In this document: positions 26,865 to 35,093 of the stretch, in pieces
Numbering within the stretch: the first letter of the stretch is position 1
Layout of the letters: each line of letters starts with the position of its first letter
The notes under the pieces: generated by a model
Told to the model about the DNA's origin: nothing
Database searches by the model: none
The model's input: the letters and a program-made list of their open reading frames with translations, nothing else
Program-made: the position numbers and the translations under genes
Assembly (NCBI GenBank): GCA_028710895.1
Contig: JAQTTH010000003.1
Location: forward strand, 186,001-250,000
Direction of reading: 5' to 3'
DNA from: Paludibacter sp.
GTDB taxonomy: Bacteria; Bacteroidota; Bacteroidia; Bacteroidales; Paludibacteraceae
DNA length: 64,000 bases

Positions 26865-27689
26865 TTAAACAAAAATATCAGGCGTTTGGTTCTCTTCTGC
26901 CTCAATTAATTCTTGTTCTTTTTCGTCGGATTTTGATATTTCTTGCAGGAATTCAGGATTAGATTGAATAAGCTCTAAAGCAATGCGCGAGGCATTCTGT
27001 TGCGATTCTTTTTTGCTGGCACCGGTGGCCTCGCAAATAGTTTTTCCCTGAATTGTAAGCTGGGATTGAAAGATGTGTTTGTTGGCCTGACTTAGGGTTT
27101 CCTGCACGAGTACGAATTCCGATTCGAGTCGGTTTTTCTGGCACCACTCTATCAGTTTCGATTTAAAATTCACTTCGTTCTCGGCAACTTTATCCAGGTT
27201 CACAAAGGTGCGGATAAGGCGTTGTTCTACGAATTTTTTGCATTTTTTGTAACCATAATCCAGGTAAATGGCCCCCATAATGGCTTCTAATGCATTCCCG
27301 TAAATATTATTGTTGGTGTGGGTGTTGACGTACTTGGTTACTTTTACCAGTTTGTCAAGTCCTATTTCTACGGCAAGTTGATTAAGTGAGTCGCGTTTTA
27401 CGATTTTGGAACGGGTATTTGTAAGAAAACCTTCACGTTGGTTCTCATACCGATGGTAAAGAATATCGGTAACTACTGAATTGAGCACTGCATCGCCCAA
27501 AAACTCCAGACGCTCGTTACTGAGATGATTTCCGTTTTCGGTAAGTATGGAAACAGACTTGTGTCGAACAGCCAGCTGGTAGTATTCGATCTTGTCGGGG
27601 TAGAATCCCAACACTTTGTGGAATAATAAATAAGGCTCTTTTCGAGTTTTCGATAAGAGCCTTACTTTTCTGAGGATATTCTTAATCAC
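26865..27689 (-). CDS. rnc: Ribonuclease III
   Basis: A 274-residue endonuclease. The RNase III domain holds the signature NERLEFLGDAVLNSVV with catalytic acidic residues (about 58-73) and a second site in NALEAIMGAIYLDYG. A double-stranded-RNA-binding domain (about 170-245, FKSKLIEWCQKN to GASKKESQQNASRIALELI) follows, then a short acidic tail. It processes rRNA precursors and cleaves structured RNAs. It lies 4 bp behind fabF in an acpP-fabF-rnc operon, an arrangement common in many bacteria. Confidence 0.96.
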   Translation of the reverse strand: MIKNILRKVRLLSKTRKEPYLLFHKVLGFYPDKIEYYQLAVRHKSVSILTENGNHLSNERLEFLGDAVLNSVVTDILYHRYENQREGFLTNTRSKIVKRDSLNQLAVEIGLDKLVKVTKYVNTHTNNNIYGNALEAIMGAIYLDYGYKKCKKFVEQRLIRTFVNLDKVAENEVNFKSKLIEWCQKNRLESEFVLVQETLSQANKHIFQSQLTIQGKTICEATGASKKESQQNASRIALELIQSNPEFLQEISKSDEKEQELIEAEENQTPDIFV

Positions 27690-27693
27690 AAAC

Positions 27694-28956
27694 TTATTTT
27701 GAGTATTTTTTTACAATCACACTCGCGTTATGTCCGCCAAACCCGAAGGTGTTAGACAATGCCGCATTTACAGTTCGTTTTTGTGCCTTGTTGAAGGTGA
27801 AATTAAGATTGTAATCGATGTCCTCGTCTTCATCTCCTTCAGTGAAGTTGATGGTTGGAGGTATAATATCATTCACAACAGACAAAATAGTAAAGATAGC
27901 TTCGATAGCACCTGCTGCACCTAAAAGGTGGCCGGTCATGGATTTCGTCGAGCTGATATTGAGTTCGTATGCATGGTCACCAAACACTTCCTTAATGGCT
28001 TTCGATTCGGAGATGTCTCCAACCGGTGTAGATGTTCCGTGAACATTAATATAATCAATTTCTTCAGGATTCATTCCAGCATCTTTCAATGCTCTTTTCA
28101 TTACTAATTTTGCTCCCAGCCCTTCAGGGTGGGTCGCTGTAAGATGGTATGCGTCTGCCGACATTCCACCGCCTACAACTTCGCAAAGAATATTGGCACC
28201 ACGCGCAAGGGCATGTTCCAGTTCTTCGAGAATGATACAGGCAGATCCTTCGCCCATAACAAAGCCATCGCGGCTTTTGCTGAACGGACGTGAAGCAGCA
28301 GTTGGTTCATCGTTACGGGTTGATAAAGCTGTCATGGCATTAAAACCACCAACTCCACCGGGTGTAATTGTAGCTTCAGCTCCACCGGCAACAATCATGT
28401 TGGCTTTACCTAAGCGGATGTAGTTAAAAGCATCGATAAGTGCATTCGTTGACGAAGCACATGCCGAAGTTGTAGAGAAATTTGGTCCGCGGAAACCGTA
28501 TGTAATCGAAATTTGACCTGCAGCAATATCCGAAATCATCTTAGGGATGAAAAACGGATTAAACTTTGGGCCTTGTTCCAAATTAGCATAATAGTATCCC
28601 ACTTCTTGTTCAAAAGTTTGAATACCACCAATTCCGGCAGCGAAAATTACTCCTACCTCGTCTTTATCTACTGTTTCTAAATCCACTCCACAGTTATCGA
28701 TTGCTTCTTTAGCTGCAGCAATTGCATATTGGGCATAAAGGTCCAATTTGCGCGCTTCTTTGCGATCGAAGTATTTTGACGGATCAAAACCTTTTACCTC
28801 GCAAGCAAACTGCGTTTTAAACTTAGAAGCATCGAAATGAGTAATAGGTCCGGCACCACTTTTACCTTCAAGCACGTTCGCCCATGTTTCAGAAACGGAC
28901 AAGCCAAGAGGAGAGATTGCACCTAAACCTGTTACTACAACTCTTTTCAATTCCAT
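27694..28956 (-). CDS. fabF: 3-oxoacyl-[acyl-carrier-protein] synthase II
   Basis: A 420-residue condensing enzyme of normal length. The active-site Cys166 is in STTSACASS, with catalytic His residues in YINVHGTSTPVGD and SMTGHLLGAAGAIEA and the late NTFGFGGHNAS motif. It extends acyl-ACP with malonyl-ACP in fatty acid synthesis. It lies 18 bp after acpP, which supplies its substrate carrier, and immediately before rnc. Confidence 0.97.
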   Translation of the reverse strand: MELKRVVVTGLGAISPLGLSVSETWANVLEGKSGAGPITHFDASKFKTQFACEVKGFDPSKYFDRKEARKLDLYAQYAIAAAKEAIDNCGVDLETVDKDEVGVIFAAGIGGIQTFEQEVGYYYANLEQGPKFNPFFIPKMISDIAAGQISITYGFRGPNFSTTSACASSTNALIDAFNYIRLGKANMIVAGGAEATITPGGVGGFNAMTALSTRNDEPTAASRPFSKSRDGFVMGEGSACIILEELEHALARGANILCEVVGGGMSADAYHLTATHPEGLGAKLVMKRALKDAGMNPEEIDYINVHGTSTPVGDISESKAIKEVFGDHAYELNISSTKSMTGHLLGAAGAIEAIFTILSVVNDIIPPTINFTEGDEDEDIDYNLNFTFNKAQKRTVNAALSNTFGFGGHNASVIVKKYSK

Positions 28957-28974
28957 GCTAAATGTTGGAATAAA

Positions 28975-29211
28975 TTATTTTTGTAAAGCTTCGATATGAG
29001 ATACTGCGTCGCCAACAGTAGCAATTTTTTCAGCTTGTTCATCTGGAATAGAGATACCGAATTCTTTTTCGAATTCCATAATCAATTCTACAGTGTCTAA
29101 TGAATCAGCACCAAGATCGTTAGTAAAACTAGCTGTTGATACTACATCTGCTTCTTCTACTCCTAATTTGTCTACAATAATTGCTTTTACTTTAGCTTCA
29201 ATTTCTGACAT
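28975..29211 (-). CDS. acpP: Acyl carrier protein
   Basis: A 78-residue acidic four-helix protein. The 4'-phosphopantetheine attachment site is Ser37 in [16 protein letters not shown]. The start is the Met followed by [10 protein letters not shown]; the frame stays open to 29274, but those residues do not belong to the family. It is the first gene of the acpP-fabF-rnc operon and is divergent from purN. Confidence 0.97.
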   Translation of the reverse strand: MSEIEAKVKAIIVDKLGVEEADVVSTASFTNDLGADSLDTVELIMEFEKEFGISIPDEQAEKIATVGDAVSHIEALQK

Positions 29212-29314
29212 AATTTCTGTTTTTAAGTTTATAAATCGAATTTGTTTTATAATTTTGCGGTGCAAAGGAAACAAAATTTCTCGACATAACCTCGTTTTTG
29301 TTGATAAAAAATGT

Positions 29315-29322
29315 TATTTTTG
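29315..29322 (+). promoter_or_regulatory. Probable -7 box for purN
   Basis: TATTTTTG followed by CA matches the consensus and lies 40 bp before the purN start. Confidence 0.55.
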
Positions 29323-29362
29323 CACAAACAATACCTTAGTGTGCAATAAATAAGCCCTTTTT

Positions 29363-29929
29363 ATGTCTTTTAGAATAGCCCTTTTTGCTTCCGGTTCCGG
29401 TTCTAATGCCGAGAACATACTCAATTTCTTTTCCGGGAATCAGAATTACGAATTTCCAATCATAATTTCTAACAAAAAGGACGCATTTGTACACGAAAGA
29501 GCTAAAAGACTTCAAATTCCTTCTGTCACTTTTTCCCGTGAGGATTTTTTAAACGGCGAAAATATTCTGAGATTTTTAGTCGACAAAAAAATTGATGCGA
29601 TCGTGCTTGCAGGCTTTCTGTTGAAAGTTCCCGCTGTTTTGATTGATGCTTTTCCAGATAAGATAATCAATATACATCCGGCTTTGCTTCCGAAGCACGG
29701 TGGAAAAGGTATGTATGGTCATTTTGTGCACGAGGCTGTTGCCGCTTCCGGTGACACAGAATCGGGTATAACAATTCATTACGTAAACAACAATTACGAC
29801 GAAGGAAACACTATTTTTCAGGCAACATGTCCGGTTTTATCTACCGATACACCTGATATGATTGCTGAGAAAGTACATGCGTTGGAATATGAGCATTTCC
29901 CGAGGGTAATTGCCGAACTTTGGGGATAA
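29363..29929 (+). CDS. purN: Phosphoribosylglycinamide formyltransferase
   Basis: A 188-residue enzyme that transfers a formyl group from 10-formyl-tetrahydrofolate to GAR in purine synthesis. Motifs are the N-terminal ALFASGSGSNAENI substrate loop and NIHPALLPKHGGKGMYG with the conserved Asn/His catalytic residues. GDTESGITIHYVNNNYDEG carries the conserved Asp. Length fits the family. It is single and divergent from acpP. purD for the preceding pathway step is at 36418, on the other strand and not linked. Confidence 0.96.
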   Translation: MSFRIALFASGSGSNAENILNFFSGNQNYEFPIIISNKKDAFVHERAKRLQIPSVTFSREDFLNGENILRFLVDKKIDAIVLAGFLLKVPAVLIDAFPDKIINIHPALLPKHGGKGMYGHFVHEAVAASGDTESGITIHYVNNNYDEGNTIFQATCPVLSTDTPDMIAEKVHALEYEHFPRVIAELWG

Positions 29930-30033
29930 TTTTAGTCGGCAGTTACTAGCTCGTACTTGAACCGATATTTCCCCGCTATGCCGCTGGTTATAAGTGTTTT
30001 TAGCTTATTCTTTCCTGCGCCGATTTTTTGTCG

Positions 30034-30041
30034 TATCTTTG
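30034..30041 (+). promoter_or_regulatory. Probable -7 box for ychF
   Basis: TATCTTTG followed by CA ends 69 bp before the ychF start. A small hairpin (AAAGTTGA ... TCAACTTT, about 30050-30081) lies in the leader. Confidence 0.58.
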
Positions 30042-30110
30042 CACCCGCAAAAAGTTGATTGCATTCATACAGTCAACTTTCTAACATTCAACTTCTAAAC
30101 ACGCAAAAAT

Positions 30111-31208
30111 ATGGCTCTTCAATGTGGTATTGTAGGCTTACCAAACGTTGGTAAATCTACTTTATTCAACTGTCTTTCAAATGCAAAAGCGCAGGCAGCT
30201 AACTTTCCTTTCTGTACCATCGAACCAAATGTCGGTGTTATTACCGTTCCGGATGAACGATTGAATAAATTGTCTGAATTAGTTCATCCTCAGCGTATTG
30301 TTCCTACTACAGTAGAAATTGTAGATATTGCCGGATTGGTAAAAGGTGCCAGCAAAGGTGAAGGACTGGGAAATAAATTCCTTGCCAATATTCGTGAGAC
30401 AGATGCAATTCTTCACGTGTTGCGTTGTTTTGACAACGATAATATAACGCATGTCGATGGAAGTATTAATCCTGTTCGTGACAAAGAAATTATCGACTAC
30501 GAATTACAGCTGAAAGACTTAGAAACAGTTGAAAGCCGCATAAGTAAAGTGCAGAAACAAGCTGCAAGTGGCGATAAAATTGCGAAAGCTACGTATGATA
30601 TTTACGTTCAATATAAAGAGGCTTTAATGCAAGGGAAATCGGCGCGCACAGTAAAGCTTGATCCTTTAGACAGAAAGCTGGTGAAAGATTTGTACTTGCT
30701 AACCGACAAACCGGTGATGTATGTTTGTAATGTTGACGAAGCGTCGGCTGTGAATGGAAATGCCTATGTTGATGCTTTGCGTGAGTCGGTAAAGGATGAG
30801 AATGCAGAAATTCTTATTGTGGCGGCTGCAACTGAGGCTGATATTGCCGAATTGGAAACCTACGAAGAACGTCAGATGTTCCTAGAAGAAGTTGGTTTGA
30901 GTGAATCGGGCGTGGCTCGTTTGATTCGTGCAGCTTATCACTTGCTCGATTTGCAAACTTATTTTACTTGTGGTGTACAAGAGGTTCGCGCTTGGACATT
31001 TGAACGCAACTGGAAAGCTCCACAATGTGCCGGTGTAATTCATACCGATTTCGAAAAAGGATTTATCCGTGCCGAAGTAATTAAATATGCCGATTTTATT
31101 GCTTTGGGTTCTGAAGCAGCTTGTAAGGAAGCCGGTAAAATGAATGTGGAAGGTAAAGAATATGTGGTTTCGGATGGTGATATTATGCACTTCCGTTTTA
31201 ATGTATAG
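30111..31208 (+). CDS. ychF: Redox-regulated ATPase YchF (Obg-like)
   Basis: A 365-residue TRAFAC-class P-loop protein. It has Walker A GLPNVGKST (about 8-16), switch II DIAGLVKGASKGEGLGNKFL, a helical coiled-coil insertion (about 130-200), and a C-terminal TGS domain with YFTCGVQEVRAWTF and GDIMHFRFNV. YchF binds ATP in preference to GTP and associates with ribosomes; it is implicated in stress responses and translation. It is monocistronic and ends at a strong bidirectional terminator. Confidence 0.97.
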   Translation: MALQCGIVGLPNVGKSTLFNCLSNAKAQAANFPFCTIEPNVGVITVPDERLNKLSELVHPQRIVPTTVEIVDIAGLVKGASKGEGLGNKFLANIRETDAILHVLRCFDNDNITHVDGSINPVRDKEIIDYELQLKDLETVESRISKVQKQAASGDKIAKATYDIYVQYKEALMQGKSARTVKLDPLDRKLVKDLYLLTDKPVMYVCNVDEASAVNGNAYVDALRESVKDENAEILIVAAATEADIAELETYEERQMFLEEVGLSESGVARLIRAAYHLLDLQTYFTCGVQEVRAWTFERNWKAPQCAGVIHTDFEKGFIRAEVIKYADFIALGSEAACKEAGKMNVEGKEYVVSDGDIMHFRFNV

Positions 31209-31227
31209 GTCTGTAAAACAAATAAAT

Positions 31228-31266
31228 AAAAAGAGTCTGTCAGTATTTATCTGACAGACTCTTTTT
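31228..31266. terminator. Bidirectional intrinsic terminator after ychF
   Basis: Perfect 16-bp arms (31228-31243, 31251-31266) with A5/T5 ends. It separates ychF from the convergent lipoprotein gene. Confidence 0.9.
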
Positions 31267-31294
31267 ATTTAGGTTAAGGTTTAGTAAACTATGT

Positions 31295-32173
31295 TTATCT
31301 TTTCATTGTAAATTCTTTTGTCACGCCATTGATTGTGATAGTGGCAATATTGTCTTTTGTTCCATTGCCATAGTCAATAACAGCTGTTCTATTTTCAGTT
31401 GTAATTATCAGAGTTCCTTTGGTGAAATACTTATAATCGCGACTGTTTATTAATGGATTGCTGTCCTGGATTGTCATGGTGTAAGCAACTCCTTTTGCAT
31501 TTATGCCACTTGATGAGCCGGTAATTGCATAGTTATCATCGGAGTAGATTAATGGTGTGTCGTTATTATCAATACGGGTGCGAACGCGTTGTGAATTCCA
31601 GATAACTTGAGTGCCATTTGAGCGCGTAATTGTATCGCTTGCACTGATTGTCCAGTAAGGTTTAGAGTCAGCATTCAACCCCATGTATGTAACTACTTTT
31701 GTTCCTTTTACAGCATTGTCGTTTATATAGAAATCGGAGAACTGGAATGTTCTGGACGAATTGGCAACAGACATTTTACCTGTAACTGTAATGTAGATTT
31801 TGCCTTTAAGTACATTTCCACGTTTTACTGTAACACCTGTTCCAAAATCAATGCAAATGTTTTTTGGATAATCATTCAGCCCAACTCTATCAACGGTGAT
31901 TGTCACGCTGTCAACAACAATTTTGATACTTGTTTTTTGAGGAGCAGAATTTAAAGCACCATTTACAGCCTGATAACCTGATGCGTCTAAATTATTCAGA
32001 TAATCATCAGCCGAACTAACAACCTGATCGCTTACACTGGATGCCTGCGATTCATCAACTGCTGTAGCCGTTAGTGTGGAATCTGCTCCTGAAGCCAGAT
32101 CGGTAGTACAGGATACTAAAGTGCTTAATCCGAAAGAAAGGGCAACGATTGCCAATAAATTTACTCTTTTCAT
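31295..32173 (-). CDS. Hypothetical lipoprotein
   Basis: A 292-residue protein with a lipoprotein signal peptide; the lipobox LVSC places the lipidated Cys at about residue 22. An Asp/Ser/Thr-rich linker (about 25-80) is followed by a beta-rich domain of no family I recognise. It repeats pairs such as GKIYITVTGKMS and GTLIITTENRTAVIDYGNG, suggesting a beta-sandwich. It is 129 bp downstream of the STN-domain protein in the sigma/FecR/STN run. That run suggests a cell-envelope target or partner of the sigma system. Confidence 0.7.
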   Translation of the reverse strand: MKRVNLLAIVALSFGLSTLVSCTTDLASGADSTLTATAVDESQASSVSDQVVSSADDYLNNLDASGYQAVNGALNSAPQKTSIKIVVDSVTITVDRVGLNDYPKNICIDFGTGVTVKRGNVLKGKIYITVTGKMSVANSSRTFQFSDFYINDNAVKGTKVVTYMGLNADSKPYWTISASDTITRSNGTQVIWNSQRVRTRIDNNDTPLIYSDDNYAITGSSSGINAKGVAYTMTIQDSNPLINSRDYKYFTKGTLIITTENRTAVIDYGNGTKDNIATITINGVTKEFTMKR

Positions 32174-32302
32174 ACTTTTTATTTTTTTTGAGATTGGATA
32201 ATGTATTTGATTTATATACTTAAGACAATCAATACAGAATGTACCACTACTTTTTTTTGAAAATAATAGAAAATATTTTTATAGTATCTGATAACCAGTA
32301 TT

Positions 32303-33316
32303 TTAAATCTTGCTGAAATTATATGAAATACCAAACATTCCACTGTAACCGAGGTATCTGCCAAGAGAACTTACAGAAGTTCCTTTTGAATATCTTGACC
32401 GAATTGAATAAATGGTTGGCCCCAGTGTTACCAACATTCTTTTTCCTATTCGATAATTCAATGCTGGGCTTATTTCAGTTGTATAGGCCTTTACATTGAT
32501 TTGTTTAGACTTGCCGGCAACGAGTGCATATTGAATTGCATCGATGTTTGCACCCAGTCTTTTGTATAGATGAAAATAAACTCCCGCACCAAGACCGAAA
32601 TGATAGGACCCGTAATAATCTGTACCAAGCGATATAATACAGTAAAGGTTGTTTAAGCCAATATGTGACGATAGTGTTGCGAGATGGTTGTTTGCCGCTA
32701 ATTGAAATGCAATAATGCCTGTTGGAGTATTTATTTTTACAGTATCAACCTTGTCGGTTGCGGCAGTTTGTGGAATGATTAAACTGTTTTCAACAGTAAT
32801 TTGCTTCTTAGCGACAGAGTCTGGTACATCTAAAGCAAATTGAGCAGGAATCGATATTTTTCCGGGTGCAACTGTATCTGTATTGGCCTTATACTCAGTG
32901 GAATCAATTATTGGTTTTACAAATGGTAAAATAAAATTTTCAGGCTTTTTGATTGCTGTTTTTTCGGGCTTTTTTGTTGGTTGATCATTGACGGAAGTAT
33001 TTGTGACCTTTTGCAATACAATGTATTTCCCTGTAGTTTTATACTGAATGCCCTTTGGAAGCACTTTTGCTAATGCTGTACGTAGCGTAACTGACCCTTT
33101 TGAAGGTATGCTAATCTCCTGTTTATCCTCGATTTTAGTAGGATCATAGGAGAAAACGCAACCAGTCTGATTGCTTAACTGCTTTAAGGCTACTTTGAGT
33201 GTTGTATGTTTTTTCTGTAAAGTCAGCTTTTTGTCTAAATAATTGTTTTGTCCATTCGTAAGTGATGGGAGGATTGCAAAAATACAAATCAGTGTGCAAC
33301 AAATCAGTCTGTTCAT
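32303..33316 (-). CDS. STN-domain protein with predicted beta-barrel C-terminus
   Basis: A 337-residue exported protein with a signal peptide (about 1-22). An STN (secretin/TonB N-terminal) domain spans about 28-105 (KKHTTLKVALKQLSNQTGCVF, then TLRTALAKVLPKGIQYKTTGKYIVL). A long Thr/Pro/Lys linker (about 110-200) follows. The ~130-residue C-terminus has alternating aromatic/hydrophobic strands ending in GISYNFSKI, typical of a small outer-membrane barrel. STN domains normally sit in front of TonB-dependent receptors and signal to FecR. Here the domain is on a compact protein without plug and large barrel. Its start overlaps the fecR stop (ATGA), so it is translationally coupled to the anti-sigma gene. 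Confidence 0.8.
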   Translation of the reverse strand: MNRLICCTLICIFAILPSLTNGQNNYLDKKLTLQKKHTTLKVALKQLSNQTGCVFSYDPTKIEDKQEISIPSKGSVTLRTALAKVLPKGIQYKTTGKYIVLQKVTNTSVNDQPTKKPEKTAIKKPENFILPFVKPIIDSTEYKANTDTVAPGKISIPAQFALDVPDSVAKKQITVENSLIIPQTAATDKVDTVKINTPTGIIAFQLAANNHLATLSSHIGLNNLYCIISLGTDYYGSYHFGLGAGVYFHLYKRLGANIDAIQYALVAGKSKQINVKAYTTEISPALNYRIGKRMLVTLGPTIYSIRSRYSKGTSVSSLGRYLGYSGMFGISYNFSKI

Positions 33317-34311
33317 AGATTCGTTGGTTTTGCGTTATCACTTAACAGAAACCCTTTTGTGTCCTTTGTCACTTTTAAATCCAGAGTTTCGGCTATTACC
33401 TGTAATATCATATTTACATTTTCGCCATCAAAATTCACTGTTATTTTCCGATTGGCAATTTTTTCATTGTCGAACCGGATAGATACACCATAATCTTTGC
33501 TTATTGTTTCCATGGCTTCGCGTAAAACCACCGCATTAAATCTTACATGCTTAATTTGAGCAACGATTGTGTCGGGTTTTGGTTTTACAATGCTGAATTC
33601 TTTCGTCTTTTTATTGAAAATACCTGTTTCGTTGGCAGCAAGCATAACTCCCGTATCATGTTGAGTAAAGAAATGTACCTTGCCTTCGCTGACTTTTACG
33701 CTGATTCGCTGACTGTCGGGGTAGGCCGATACAGTAAACATGGTTCCAATGTCTTCAATGTATGTTTCTTGGGCACTAATCTGTAATGTCCCACTTCCTT
33801 TATGCCCAACGTTGAAAGCGGCCTCTCCTTCGAGCCGTATTTTCTTAGATTTTTTGCCGTAGTTTGAACTGTAGGTAATCTTGCTGTTTTTGGAGAGCTT
33901 TATTTCTGTTTGATCAGACAAAATACCTTGTTTCATGGTCATTCGGGTTGCCATAACCACATCACGTTCTGCGTTGAAAAACAACCAACCCGAGATGGAT
34001 AATGCCAATATGACGGCTATGCTTGCAGCCTGAAATAACCACGATTTATAGAAAACCCTACGTTTAATATCAAAAACGGGTTTTTGTTCGTTGGCAATAT
34101 AGGACATAAAGAATTTTTTGGCCTCGGCGGTATTTATTGAAAGTTCAGACGATTCAGAACCACCCAATTTGGCGTAAAGACTTGTCATTTGGTCGAAATA
34201 TGCCTGGTTTTCATCAGATGCTGAAATCCATTGTTCGAGCGCCTGCATATCTTGTTCGGAAGCATTTCCTCCAAAATAGCGAGCCAACAAATTATCAATA
34301 TTTTTTTTCAT
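33313..34311 (-). CDS. FecR-family anti-sigma factor
   Basis: A 332-residue protein with a cytoplasmic N-terminal sigma-binding region (about 1-85, LLARYFGGNASEQDMQALEQWI) and one membrane helix (about 92-112). A periplasmic FecR domain (about 125-225, GEAAFNVGHKG, ISVKVSEGKVHFF) and a C-terminal DUF4974-like STN-binding segment (about 260-325, AVVLREAMETISKDYGVSIRF) follow. FecR proteins hold and relay signals to the cognate ECF sigma factor. The gene is 6 bp behind the sigma gene and overlaps the STN-domain gene. Confidence 0.92.
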   Translation of the reverse strand: MKKNIDNLLARYFGGNASEQDMQALEQWISASDENQAYFDQMTSLYAKLGGSESSELSINTAEAKKFFMSYIANEQKPVFDIKRRVFYKSWLFQAASIAVILALSISGWLFFNAERDVVMATRMTMKQGILSDQTEIKLSKNSKITYSSNYGKKSKKIRLEGEAAFNVGHKGSGTLQISAQETYIEDIGTMFTVSAYPDSQRISVKVSEGKVHFFTQHDTGVMLAANETGIFNKKTKEFSIVKPKPDTIVAQIKHVRFNAVVLREAMETISKDYGVSIRFDNEKIANRKITVNFDGENVNMILQVIAETLDLKVTKDTKGFLLSDNAKPTNL

Positions 34312-34317
34312 GGCTTT

Positions 34318-34878
34318 CTATTTTAGTAATTCAAATATCAGGTAGATGGATAAAAAATCTTTAAGCTCAACGCGAAGCAATTTAAGTGCTTTCGATATGT
34401 GGTTTTCAACCGTATTGGTTGATATATTTAGTTGTGTTGCTATTTCGGCATACGATAATTGTTCAATTCTGCTCATCTCAAAAACCCTTCGGCATTGTGG
34501 AGGTAAACCCGCCAGCGCATTGTCTATCGCTTTTTGCAAATCTGAACTTTCTATGTGTTCAAGAGTCGAATTTCCTGTACTATTCATAGCTGATAAATAA
34601 CTCAGATTATGCTCCTGATGCCTTGTTGTTTGCTGAATTGTATTGATACAATCGTTGTGAACAATACGATACAGATACGAACTTATGGAACTTTGAATGT
34701 TGAGTGTTTCGCGCTGATCCCACAATTTGCAAAACGTTTTTTGTACAACATCCTCAGCTTCATTCATATCCTTTAAAATGGAGTAGGCATACCTGCAGAG
34801 TGCTTCATAGCTGCTGTCAAAAAGCTGCCCGAATGCCAGATGATCCCCATTCTGTAATGCCTTTATCGTTTCTAACAT
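34318..34878 (-). CDS. FecI-like ECF sigma factor (Bacteroidota type)
   Basis: A 186-residue sigma-70 factor with region 2 (HLAFGQLFDSSYEALCRYAYSIL, AEDVVQKTFCKLWDQR) and region 4 (LPPQCRRVFEMSRIEQLSYAEIATQLNISTNTVENHISKALKLL). The frame extends to a TTG at 34923, but the -7 box TACCTTTG at 34921-34928 covers that codon. Transcription must therefore begin below it, and the Met at 34878 is the sensible start. It is the first gene of a sigma-FecR-STN operon. The usual SusC/TonB receptor gene is absent from the run. Confidence 0.92.
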   Translation of the reverse strand: MLETIKALQNGDHLAFGQLFDSSYEALCRYAYSILKDMNEAEDVVQKTFCKLWDQRETLNIQSSISSYLYRIVHNDCINTIQQTTRHQEHNLSYLSAMNSTGNSTLEHIESSDLQKAIDNALAGLPPQCRRVFEMSRIEQLSYAEIATQLNISTNTVENHISKALKLLRVELKDFLSIYLIFELLK

Positions 34879-34920
34879 CTTTGTAGATAATGTGTTAATG
34901 TTCGTCTTTTCTGAAAACGA

Positions 34921-34928
34921 CAAAGGTA
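34921..34928 (-). promoter_or_regulatory. -7 box of the sigma/FecR operon, decides the sigma start codon
   Basis: Minus-strand TACCTTTG, 42 bp before the chosen ATG. It is a housekeeping-type box rather than an ECF promoter. Confidence 0.6.
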
Positions 34929-35026
34929 GAAATTTTTGCTGTATTTTTTAATGCAACAAATCATATCCACCTATATGACAAATAAAGTTTGTGCTACCAC
35001 TATTGTACCTCAACTATTTATGTGTT

Positions 35027-35073
35027 AAACCTAAAGTGTCGATAAGAACAAATCTTATCGACACTTTAGGTTT
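35027..35073 (-). terminator. Strong terminator of the NtrC-like gene
   Basis: A perfect 20-bp stem (arms 35027-35046, 35054-35073) with a 7-nt loop. It lies 21 bp beyond the stop of the response regulator at 35094. Confidence 0.9.
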
Positions 35074-35093
35074 TGAATAATTCGGGTATCAGG

